Positions 13,732 to 20,485 of a stretch of 20,752 bases of DNA are shown here, piece by piece. This DNA comes from DATEHG01 sp035279705. GTDB lineage: Bacteria; Gemmatimonadota; Gemmatimonadetes; Gemmatimonadales; GWC2-71-9. The position numbers were made by a program, and so were the translations under genes. Numbering within the stretch: position 1 is the first letter of the stretch; each line of letters starts with the position of its first letter. The notes beneath the pieces were generated by a model. The model saw only the letters and a program-made list of their open reading frames with translations, searched no databases and was not told where the DNA came from. The stretch covers positions 1 to 20,752 of the forward strand of contig DATEHG010000266.1 of NCBI GenBank assembly GCA_035279705.1. Reading direction: 5' to 3'.

Positions 13732-14835
13732 CTAGGGCGCGAGCGGCCCGAAGTTCTGCATCGAGGCGGGGGGAAGATGCAGCGAGAAAGAGAACCGGGT
13801 GCCCTGTTCCGGACCGGTGTCCACCTGCATCGAAGCCCCCATCGCCTCGACCAGCTTGCGGCAGATCGACAGCCCCAGGCCGGATCCCGAGAAGGCGTAG
13901 TCGGACTGGCCCCTCCGGCGCCGGAACGGTTCGAACATCAGGATCAGGGATTCGGACGGAATGCCCCGTCCCGTGTCCCGCACCGAGAAGTGCACCTCGT
14001 CTCCTTCTCCGGCCTCGACGAGAACTTCGACGTATCCCTCGGAAGTGAACTTGAGCGCGTTGGTGGTCAGGTTGAGCAGCACCCGGCTCAGAGCCACCGG
14101 ATGCCCGATCCGGAAATCGATCGGGGGCCAGGTCAGCCGGACCTCGAGCCCCTTCTCTTCGGCGATCGGCTGCACGATGTCCCGGACCGATTCGAGAATG
14201 TCGAGAATCGAGAATGGCGTGGGGTCGAGGTCCACCAGGCGATCGCCGCCGCGGGCCAGCTCGATCACGTCGCTGGCCATCGAGCTCAGGCCGAACGCGG
14301 CGCTGTAGATCAAGCCGAGCTGGCGCTCCTGGATCTGGTTGATGGGACCACTGCGGGCCCGCTGCAGCGTCTCGGCCAGGAAGAGGATGGAGGTCAGCGG
14401 CGAACGGAGGTCGTGAGCAACCTCGACCACCAGTTCCATGCCGTCGGGGCCGGACAGCCGGTCGGCGAAATGGCCGGCCCAGTCCGGTTCGACGAACTCG
14501 TGCACCCGTTCCACCGCGCCGAGGAGGTTCAGGGCGTCGGAAACCGGCGTGGCCTCGAGCTCGGCCAGCAGCCGCCGGCGGATGAGCTCCACCAGCCGGC
14601 GAGCGAGTACGCCGCGCGGCAGTCCTTCCGGCGTCCGTCCTTCGGCGACCTCGGCCACGGCTGCGCAAAGGCGAGCCAGCTGGCCGAGGGCTTCTTCACG
14701 GCTGGGGGCGTCGGGGAGGATCAGGTTCCAGTCCCGCTCGACCTGGAGGCGGGCGCGCTCCAGAGCGTCGAGCAGGACCTGATGCACTGGCCGGGCGGGA
14801 GCGGTGGCCCGATCGGAGGGAGGAGAGGCGTGCAC
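13732..14835 (-). CDS. Soluble sensor histidine kinase
   Basis: This 367-aa protein has a helical N-terminal input region of about 130 residues with no transmembrane segment. HisKA and HATPase domains follow. The H-box is VVEVAHDLRSPLTSILFLAE with phospho-acceptor His141. The N-box is VLLNLTTNALKFTSEG, G1 is VRDTGRGIPSE, the F-box is MFEPFRR and G2 is GSGLGLSICRKLVEAMG, so catalysis should be intact. The GTG start lies 14 bp after the stop of the sigma54-type response regulator gene on the same strand. The two are therefore very likely co-transcribed cognate partners. The input signal is unknown and must be sensed in the cytoplasm or through a partner. Confidence 0.93.
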   Translation of the reverse strand: MHASPPSDRATAPARPVHQVLLDALERARLQVERDWNLILPDAPSREEALGQLARLCAAVAEVAEGRTPEGLPRGVLARRLVELIRRRLLAELEATPVSDALNLLGAVERVHEFVEPDWAGHFADRLSGPDGMELVVEVAHDLRSPLTSILFLAETLQRARSGPINQIQERQLGLIYSAAFGLSSMASDVIELARGGDRLVDLDPTPFSILDILESVRDIVQPIAEEKGLEVRLTWPPIDFRIGHPVALSRVLLNLTTNALKFTSEGYVEVLVEAGEGDEVHFSVRDTGRGIPSESLILMFEPFRRRRGQSDYAFSGSGLGLSICRKLVEAMGASMQVDTGPEQGTRFSFSLHLPPASMQNFGPLAP

Positions 14836-14849
14836 GCGCCGGGATCAGT

Positions 14850-16373
14850 TCAGCTGGCGGCTTCGGTTTCGTCGCGCTGGAAGCTGTGCTTGTCCATCAG
14901 CCGGTACAGCGTGGTGCGGTCGATGTTGGCCAGCCGGGCCGCCTTCGACATGTTGCCGCCGGCCCGGTTGACCAGCCGGCCCACGTACTCCTTCTCGAAC
15001 TGGGTGATCAGCCTGTCCTTGGCCACGTGGAAAGGCTCTTCCATGATGCCGGCGGGCAGGCCGCCGTCGGCTACCTGCTCCACCGGATCCTCGTACAGCG
15101 GGATGTCGTCCGGCGCGATCACCTGATCCGGCTCGGCGAGGACCGCCACATGTTCGATGACGTTCTGCAGTTCGCGCACATTTCCCTTCCAAGGCCTGGA
15201 GCGCAGGAACGCGATGCTCGCCTCGGACAGCTTGGGCACCCGGTCTCCCATCTGGCGGTGGCGCTGCCAGTAGTAGGTCAGGAAGTGGTTGGCGAGCAGC
15301 GGAATGTCCTCCAGCCGCTTGCGCAGCGGCGGGAGCTTGATGGGCACGACCCGTAGACGATAGAAGAGGTCGCCTCGCAGAATGCCCGAGTTCACCGCTT
15401 CCTGGGGGTCCCGGTTGGTCGCGGAAATGAACCGCACATCGACGACGGCATCCTGCGTTTCACTACCCACACGGCGGACGACACCGTCCTGAACGACCCG
15501 GAGCAGCTTGGCCTGCAGCGGGAGCGTCATCTCGGTGAGTTCATCGAGGAAGAGCGTGCTGCCATTGGCGGTTTCCAGCAGGCCCGGCTTGTCCCGGTCG
15601 GCCCCGGTGAAGGCGCCTTTGCGATGCCCGAACATCTCGGACTCGAGCAAGGGCTCCGGCAGCGCGGCGCAGTTGATCGGTACCAGCGTCTTGTTGGACC
15701 GCCGGCTGTGCTGATGGATGAACTGGGCAATGACTTCCTTGCCGGTCCCGCTCTCGCCGCTGATGAACACCGAGGCGTCCGTCGCGGCCACCTTGCGCGC
15801 CAGGTCCACCGCGTGGCGGAACAACGGGGAAATCCCGATCAGGGCCAGTGTGTCGCTGTGCCCGTTCTGCTGCATGAGCTGGAGGCGCAGATCATTGGTT
15901 TCCCGCGCCACCATCACGGCGTGGGAGGCCCGGCCGATCAGGACCTGGAGGTGGGTGGCGCTGAAGGGCTTGGGGAGGTAATCCCAGGCGCCGGCCCGGA
16001 GCGCCTCGATGCTGCTGCTCACGCTCGGGTTACCCGTCATGACGACGACGATCGTGTCCCGGTTGAGTCCGATCGCAGCCCGGAGGATCTCGAGTCCCGA
16101 GGTGTGGGACATGTAGAGATCGACCAGGATGATATCGAACTTGCGGCGGCGGACCGCCTCGAGCGCCTCTTCGCCCCGGCCGATGAGGGTTACGTTGTAC
16201 CCGTCCATCTGGAGGACGCTCGCGCAACTTTCCCGCAGGGTGCGCTCGTCGTCCACTATCAGGATGCGGATGCTGGATTTGACTTCGGCCGGGATCGAAA
16301 GCGGGTCCCGGCCCCCGGAATCAGAACCGGAGCCGTCGGGTCGGCGGGAATTGTTCATCAATGAACTTGCCAT
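14850..16373 (-). CDS. Sigma54-dependent response regulator (NtrC family)
   Basis: This 507-aa protein has three domains. The receiver has Asp41/Asp42, phospho-acceptor Asp85, Thr113 and Lys135, all canonical. The AAA+ domain has Walker A GESGTGKE at 206-213, the sigma54-contact loop GAFTGAD at 253-259 and Walker B TLFLDELTEM. A Fis-type helix-turn-helix lies at the C-terminus (GNMSKAARLANIDRTTLYRLMDKH). It should activate sigma54 promoters from enhancer sites once phosphorylated by the downstream kinase. ATG at 16373 is preferred, with GAGAGA upstream. The frame is open to 16607, but the extra 78 residues are non-homologous and overlap the dyad-rich intergenic region. Its divergent neighbour is the Wzc-type gene, and a sigma54-like promoter faces that gene. 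Confidence 0.95.
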   Translation of the reverse strand: MASSLMNNSRRPDGSGSDSGGRDPLSIPAEVKSSIRILIVDDERTLRESCASVLQMDGYNVTLIGRGEEALEAVRRRKFDIILVDLYMSHTSGLEILRAAIGLNRDTIVVVMTGNPSVSSSIEALRAGAWDYLPKPFSATHLQVLIGRASHAVMVARETNDLRLQLMQQNGHSDTLALIGISPLFRHAVDLARKVAATDASVFISGESGTGKEVIAQFIHQHSRRSNKTLVPINCAALPEPLLESEMFGHRKGAFTGADRDKPGLLETANGSTLFLDELTEMTLPLQAKLLRVVQDGVVRRVGSETQDAVVDVRFISATNRDPQEAVNSGILRGDLFYRLRVVPIKLPPLRKRLEDIPLLANHFLTYYWQRHRQMGDRVPKLSEASIAFLRSRPWKGNVRELQNVIEHVAVLAEPDQVIAPDDIPLYEDPVEQVADGGLPAGIMEEPFHVAKDRLITQFEKEYVGRLVNRAGGNMSKAARLANIDRTTLYRLMDKHSFQRDETEAAS

Positions 16374-16390
16374 GACCGTCTCTCGGAGGT

Positions 16391-16406
16391 GGAGCAGCGT
16401 CGCTCC
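16391..16406. promoter_or_regulatory. GGAGC-N6-GCTCC dyad upstream of the sigma54 regulator
   Basis: GGAGC (16391-16395) and GCTCC (16402-16406) form a perfect 5-bp inverted repeat 17 bases upstream of the regulator's ATG. A second small dyad, CCACA-CCC-TGTGG, lies at 16426-16438. Either could be an autoregulatory site or a leader hairpin on the minus strand. Evidence is symmetry only. Confidence 0.35.
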
Positions 16407-16455
16407 CACAGGAGCATCTTTGATACCACACCCTGTGGCTTGGATGAACCGACGA

Positions 16456-16500
16456 CCTGTTGCGTCCAACATGGGGAACTTGATGCACGAACGCAACAGG
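16456..16500. promoter_or_regulatory. Candidate enhancer (UAS) for the sigma54 regulator
   Basis: CCTGTTGCGT (16456-16465) and its perfect reverse complement ACGCAACAGG (16491-16500) are separated by 25 bases. They lie about 92-136 bp upstream of the -24 GG of the sigma54-like promoter at 16591. That is the usual distance range for enhancer sites of NtrC-type activators. The same CTGTTGCGT 9-mer recurs upstream of the Wza-type gene. Binding by the adjacent regulator is inference. Confidence 0.55.
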
Positions 16501-16590
16501 CAGGTGGGATGGCGAAGCAGCGAAAGGCCTTGGTGAGGCGCCAAAACCGCAAGAATCCGGCGGTTGGGGTCATTATTTGGGCGGCGGGTG

Positions 16591-16606
16591 CGGTATCCTC
16601 CTTGCA
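16591..16606 (+). promoter_or_regulatory. Candidate sigma54 (-24/-12) promoter of the Wzc-type gene
   Basis: CGGTATCCTCCTTGCA has the required GG and GC spaced by 10 bases (GG 16592-16593, GC 16604-16605) and a perfect TTGCA -12 element. The -24 element CGGTATC matches TGGCACG only in GG and the A. Transcription would start near 16617, leaving a leader of about 53 bases before the ATG at 16670. No good sigma70 hexamers were found there. The GG-N10-GC pattern alone is common in GC-rich DNA, so context carries much of the weight. Confidence 0.45.
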
Positions 16607-16669
16607 CTTGGCCTCCCGTCGCCCGTTTGGCGGCCCTATCCTTTATCGCAACGAGGAAGTGAGCCCGGA

Positions 16670-19054
16670 ATGTCGCAAGGCCTAGTACCCCATCTGCAGA
16701 GTGAGCCGTCCCTCGAGCTCAGCCGGTATCAGGGCGGCGGCCTCGGGCCCGCGGCGCCGGATCCGGAGGCGGGGGGGGTGCCGTGGGCCCGCTACCTCAT
16801 GGCGGTGCGCCGTTACCGCTGGCTCATTATCGCGCTCACGATCGTCGGAACAGGCCTCGGAGTGCTTTCCACCCGCCTGGTCCACCCCGTCTATACCGCC
16901 AACGCCACCATCTTCATCGAGCGGGCCCCAGACGCCAACGGCCCTATCCGGCCCGATGGCCTGCTCGAAACCAACGCCTGGGTGGATCTGCTGCGTTCCT
17001 GGGTGGTGCTGGACTCGACCGCGCTCCGTCTCCGCCTCTACCTGCAGAATGACCCGGCCGACTCCCTGGTCTTTGCCAACTTCGGGCTGGGCGATCGCTT
17101 CGTACCGGGGCAGTACGTGCTGCAAATCAGCGATGACGGCAAGCGCTACGAGCTGCGCAATCAGCAGGGAGCGATGATCGAGGGCGGCCCCACGGGTGGC
17201 CCCATGGGCATGGCACTTGGCGTGGTGTGGAATCCGCCGGCCGAGGCCCTGGGACGCCAGCGGAAGATCCGGTTCGGCCTGATCACCCCGCGCGAGGCAT
17301 CGGCGGCCATCAACAACAACCTCGTGGCCCTGCTGCCCGAGGATGGCAATTTCATGAACCTCTCGATAACCGGCGAGAGTCCTCAGCGTATCGCCGCTAT
17401 CCTGAATACCATCACCGAGCAGTTCGTCGGCGTGGCCGCCGACCTCAAGAAGCGCAAGCTCACCATCCTGGCCCGGACGCTCGAGGACCAGACCCAGACC
17501 ACCCGGGTGGAGCTGGAGCGGGCGGAGAATGCGCTGGAGAGTTTCCGGACCAGCACCATCACGCTGCCCAATGAAGGGGTGCCGGTGGCCGCCGGCCTGC
17601 AGCAGACCCAACCCACGGTGATCACCAACTTCTTCAAGCAGAAGATGGAGCTCGAGGCCCTGCGGAACGACCGGAAGGGCCTGGAGGATGTCCTGGCCAA
17701 GACCCAGGCCGGCGAGCTCGCGGTGGATGCGTTCCAGACAATTCCCGCCGTCCGGACGGCGCCGGACCTGAGCAAGGCGCTCACCGAACTGTCGGACGCC
17801 GAGGCCGAGTTGCGGGCGCTGCAGAACCGGTACACGGACGAGTACAAGCCGGTGCAGGACCTGAAGGCCCGGATTCAGCGGCTGCGCCAGGAAATCATCC
17901 CCGCCTATGCCGGCGCGCTGATCGCGCAGCTGAGAAACCAGGAGCAGACGCTCGAGTCGCAGATCACGACCGAGGCGGGAGATATCCAGAAGATCCCGGT
18001 CCGGACCATCACCGAGCAGCGGCTCACCCGTGATGCGGCCAGCGCCGCCACGCTGTTCACCACGCTGCAGAACCGGTACGAAGAGACCAAGCTGGCACTG
18101 GCCAGTTCCATCCCGGACGTGAAGGTCCTGGTCCCTGCCATGGTCCCGAGCCAGCCGGAACGGAACCGGGCGCCGATCTTCATCCTGCTTGGCTTCCTCG
18201 CCGGCCTGGCGGCCGGTGTGGGTCTGGCCATCCTGCTCGACCAGCTCGACAAGCGGTTCCGCTACCCGGAGCAGGTCACCGACGAGCTGGGGCTCAGCAT
18301 CCTCGGCGCCGTGCCGGCCATCAAGAAGAACGCCCAGAACACGATGAGCGAGGAAGACGCCTCGCAGGTGGTCGAGGCGTTCCGGACCATCCGGATGAAT
18401 CTGGCCCATTCCTACGGCAGCGCCGGACCGGTCCTGCTGACGATCACCAGCCCCGGCCCCGGCGAGGGCAAATCGTTCGTCTCGTCGAATCTGGCGCTGT
18501 CGTTTGCGGAGGCGGGCTACCAGACGGTGCTCATCGATGGCGACATCCGGCGTGGTGAACTGCACCGCATGTTCAACATCGACCGGCGCCCGGGGCTGAT
18601 GGATCATCTCGCCGGCGCCTGCGCGCTGCAGGACGTGGTGCGCCCCTCCGGCCACACTGGCCTGTCGGTCGTGGCCTGCGGCACCCGCCGTCACCAGGGT
18701 CCCGAACTGCTCGGCTCCAGTGCCATGAACCTGTTCATGGCGGAAATGAAGTCACGCTACAACGTGATCATCGTCGACAGCCCGCCGCTGGGCGCCGGCA
18801 TCGATCCGTTCGTGCTCTCCACTTCGACGGGGCACATGATGCTGGTGTTGCGCTCGGGCGAGACCGACCGCGCCCTGGCCGAGGCCAAGCTCAAGCTGCT
18901 CGAACGGCTGCCGATCCGGCTGCTGGGTGCGGTACTGAACGACATCAAGGCGGCGGAGGGGGCGTACAAGTACTACGGCTACGTCTACGGCTACAGCGCG
19001 GAGGAGGATGGCGCGCCGGCCCAGATTTCGAGCCGGTCAGGCCAGATCAGTTGA
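16670..19054 (+). CDS. Wzc-type polysaccharide co-polymerase with BY-kinase domain
   Basis: This 794-aa inner-membrane protein would control exopolysaccharide chain length and export. An N-terminal Wzz domain has a first membrane span (YRWLIIALTIVGTGLGVLS). Long coiled coils and a GNVR-type region follow (RTITEQRLTRDAASAATLFTTLQNRYEE). A second span is APIFILLGFLAGLAAGVGLAILL. A cytoplasmic tyrosine kinase follows: Walker A GPGEGKS (596-602), Walker A' LIDGDIRRG (621-629) and Walker B VIIVDSP. It ends in a tyrosine cluster YKYYGYVYGY (766-775) for autophosphorylation. ATG at 16670 has GAGGAA upstream. The end overlaps the convergent GGDEF-like gene by 8 bp. A run of eight G lies near the 5' end. 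Confidence 0.95.
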   Translation: MSQGLVPHLQSEPSLELSRYQGGGLGPAAPDPEAGGVPWARYLMAVRRYRWLIIALTIVGTGLGVLSTRLVHPVYTANATIFIERAPDANGPIRPDGLLETNAWVDLLRSWVVLDSTALRLRLYLQNDPADSLVFANFGLGDRFVPGQYVLQISDDGKRYELRNQQGAMIEGGPTGGPMGMALGVVWNPPAEALGRQRKIRFGLITPREASAAINNNLVALLPEDGNFMNLSITGESPQRIAAILNTITEQFVGVAADLKKRKLTILARTLEDQTQTTRVELERAENALESFRTSTITLPNEGVPVAAGLQQTQPTVITNFFKQKMELEALRNDRKGLEDVLAKTQAGELAVDAFQTIPAVRTAPDLSKALTELSDAEAELRALQNRYTDEYKPVQDLKARIQRLRQEIIPAYAGALIAQLRNQEQTLESQITTEAGDIQKIPVRTITEQRLTRDAASAATLFTTLQNRYEETKLALASSIPDVKVLVPAMVPSQPERNRAPIFILLGFLAGLAAGVGLAILLDQLDKRFRYPEQVTDELGLSILGAVPAIKKNAQNTMSEEDASQVVEAFRTIRMNLAHSYGSAGPVLLTITSPGPGEGKSFVSSNLALSFAEAGYQTVLIDGDIRRGELHRMFNIDRRPGLMDHLAGACALQDVVRPSGHTGLSVVACGTRRHQGPELLGSSAMNLFMAEMKSRYNVIIVDSPPLGAGIDPFVLSTSTGHMMLVLRSGETDRALAEAKLKLLERLPIRLLGAVLNDIKAAEGAYKYYGYVYGYSAEEDGAPAQISSRSGQIS

Positions 19055-20003
19055 GGTCGGTCGCGGGAATCCGGTCGAAGGCCTGCACGGCCCCGCGATC
19101 CGGATGGGAGCGAGCGTGGCGCAGTGCCGTGGTTGCCCGCAGCAACATTTCAATCGCGTCAATTTGAGACTGGGAGTAATCGGGCACGGCACAGTAGCCG
19201 GCCCGGAGGCGGAGCCGCTGCTGACCGCCGTTGTGCTCGATCGGCGGCGATGATTCGACCGAGGCACCGAGCCGGGCCACCAGACGTTCCGCCCCTTCCG
19301 CCGAGGTGGCCGGCGCAATGACGGCGAACTCCACGGGGCCGACCCGGCCGGTGGCATCCGAAACCCGCCCGTGCCCCCGTACCACCTCCCCGATCCGCTC
19401 CACCAGCCGCCGCGCCATTTCCTGAGCCACAGGGTCGTTCTCGGCGCCGGCTTCCACTTCCGGCGCGAAGACCACACAGGCGAGGGGGTGATGGCGCCGG
19501 AACGCATCCGAGCCGATTTCACGGGCGCGCTTGGAGAGTCCCCGCATGTTGTAGAGGCCGGTCGAATGGTCCAGCAGATTCTCGTCGAGAATCCGGTCGA
19601 CTTCCTGTTTCGGCTTGAGGAAACTCTGCAATTTGAGCAGCAGAGCCTCGCCATCGAGCGGCTGGCCGAGGAATTCCCAGGCGCCGGCGCGGTAAGCCTC
19701 GAGACGCTGCGCCCGGCCGGAGGGACCCGCGGTCGTAATGATGATGGGAATGGCGCTGCTCAGCCGGGGATCTTCGCGCAACTGGCGGCAGACCTCCGTG
19801 CCGTGCAAATCCGGCATCTGGGCGTCGAGGATTATCAGGTCGGGGGAGGCGGTGCGGGCCCGCTGCAGCGCCTGCTGACCGGTGTAGGCCCGGAGGACCG
19901 TGTACCCATTGGGGGCCAGGATGCTCTCCAAGGACCGAGCCGACCACTCCTGATCGTTGGCGATCAGGACCAGCGGGGGGCGACCGGTCTTCGGTTCAGT
20001 CAT
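19047..20003 (-). CDS. Receiver protein with degenerate GGDEF domain
   Basis: This 318-aa protein has a receiver domain at about residues 10-130 and a GGDEF-like domain at about 135-300. The receiver keeps the phospho-acceptor Asp60 (LIILDAQMPD) and Thr90. It has Asn16-Asp17 instead of the acidic pair, and Gln114 where the near-invariant Lys stands (GQPLD). The second domain retains DHSTGLYNMRG (DxLTGLxNRR in active enzymes), but the signature reads GPVEF at 222-226, so cyclase activity is unlikely. It may be a c-di-GMP or protein-binding adaptor in polysaccharide control (inference). ATG at 20003 is preceded by GGAG 8 bases upstream. A longer frame to 20105 adds a hydrophobic stretch but lacks homology. 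Confidence 0.88.
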   Translation of the reverse strand: MTEPKTGRPPLVLIANDQEWSARSLESILAPNGYTVLRAYTGQQALQRARTASPDLIILDAQMPDLHGTEVCRQLREDPRLSSAIPIIITTAGPSGRAQRLEAYRAGAWEFLGQPLDGEALLLKLQSFLKPKQEVDRILDENLLDHSTGLYNMRGLSKRAREIGSDAFRRHHPLACVVFAPEVEAGAENDPVAQEMARRLVERIGEVVRGHGRVSDATGRVGPVEFAVIAPATSAEGAERLVARLGASVESSPPIEHNGGQQRLRLRAGYCAVPDYSQSQIDAIEMLLRATTALRHARSHPDRGAVQAFDRIPATDLN

Positions 20004-20224
20004 CGACAGGGCTCCATGAAGGACTGCCGCCGCGGGAGCTGCACCCGGGGGCAGAATCAGCACCAATAGCCACTGCAGGTACCATGCGGCCCGGCCACCA
20101 CCCACTAACTTGTGATTCTACTTCGCCTTAGCCTCCGGCGCAATTGGTCCCCCGAGGGCCGCTAGTCGCGTCGGCTCAACGAATTCATCCTACAGAACCC
20201 CTTGACGTGGTGGAACTTGAGGGG

Positions 20225-20262
20225 CAACCTGTTGGCCCCGGGCCCAACTGTTGCGTAGCAAC
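20225..20262. promoter_or_regulatory. Cluster of CAAC/GTTG dyads upstream of the Wza-type gene
   Basis: Three dyads follow one another. CAAC-CT-GTTG lies at 20225-20234. The near-palindrome GTTGGCCCCGGGCCCAAC (16 of 18 symmetric) lies at 20231-20248. The perfect GTTGC-GTA-GCAAC lies at 20250-20262. The segment CTGTTGCGT (20248-20256) is identical to a half-site in the wzc enhancer candidate. The arrangement suggests cooperative binding by a dimeric regulator, most simply the nearby sigma54 activator. Confidence 0.5.
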
Positions 20263-20295
20263 GACAGCCCGCGGGCCGATGCGGGATCGTGACCT

Positions 20296-20325
20296 TGCGG
20301 TATCACATTTTCAACTACATATGAT
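20296..20325 (+). promoter_or_regulatory. Candidate promoter region of the Wza-type gene
   Basis: TGCGGTATC (20296-20304) is identical to 16589-16597, where it forms the -24 part of the sigma54-like promoter of wzc. Here the matching -12 position reads TTTCA instead of TTGCA, so sigma54 use is weaker. The alternative is sigma70 with TTGCGG (20295-20300) and TATGAT (20320-20325), but their 19-base spacing is long. The sequence does not decide between them. Confidence 0.35.
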
Positions 20326-20485
20326 TCAACTATTTAGCGGGCCAAATCGTCAACCCGAAGGTGGTCTTGCGACGGCCTCCGGCGCGGCGTCACTCTTGAT
20401 ATACCGCTGGGTCGTGCAGAACCAAGGTGGAGCCTCAAGGGGTGGGGTCGGGTCCGGGCGATTGGCCCGGCTGGTGCGCGGGATC

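Larger units (their letters stand above)
20004..20485. other. Regulatory intergenic region between the GGDEF-like gene and the Wza-type gene
   Basis: This 482-bp divergent region has no recognised gene. It holds, from left to right, a cluster of CAAC/GTTG dyads (20225-20262), the 9-mer TGCGGTATC shared with the wzc upstream region (20296-20304), and a conspicuously AT-rich stretch with a TTCAACTA direct repeat (20310-20332). A TATGAT -10-like hexamer lies at 20320-20325. A sigma54-like TGGAAC with GG-N10-GC lies at 20211-20226. The last 70 bases may belong to the export gene if it starts at GTG 20414 rather than ATG 20486. Confidence 0.6.

Noticed and set aside
16374..16607. Upstream extension of the sigma54 regulator by 78 residues
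   Set aside because: Receiver domains of this family start close to the ATG at 16373. The extra segment has no homology and covers the dyads and the divergent promoter.
16682..18694. Long minus-strand open frame (670 codons) opposite wzc
   Set aside because: The + strand frame has Wzz, Walker A/B and the tyrosine tail. The antisense product is low-complexity His/Gly/Arg/Gln-rich without motifs.
20020..20060. Minus-strand GG-N10-GC near the GGDEF-like gene as a sigma54 promoter
   Set aside because: Only the dinucleotides match; the flanking -24 and -12 bases are poor. It is kept as an example of background matches.
20211..20226. TGGAACTTGAGGGGCA as a sigma54 promoter upstream of the Wza-type gene
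   Set aside because: The -24 part is good and GG-N10-GC holds, but the -12 element GGGCA lacks TT, and the site overlaps the dyad cluster. GG-N10-GC is frequent by chance in this GC-rich sequence.
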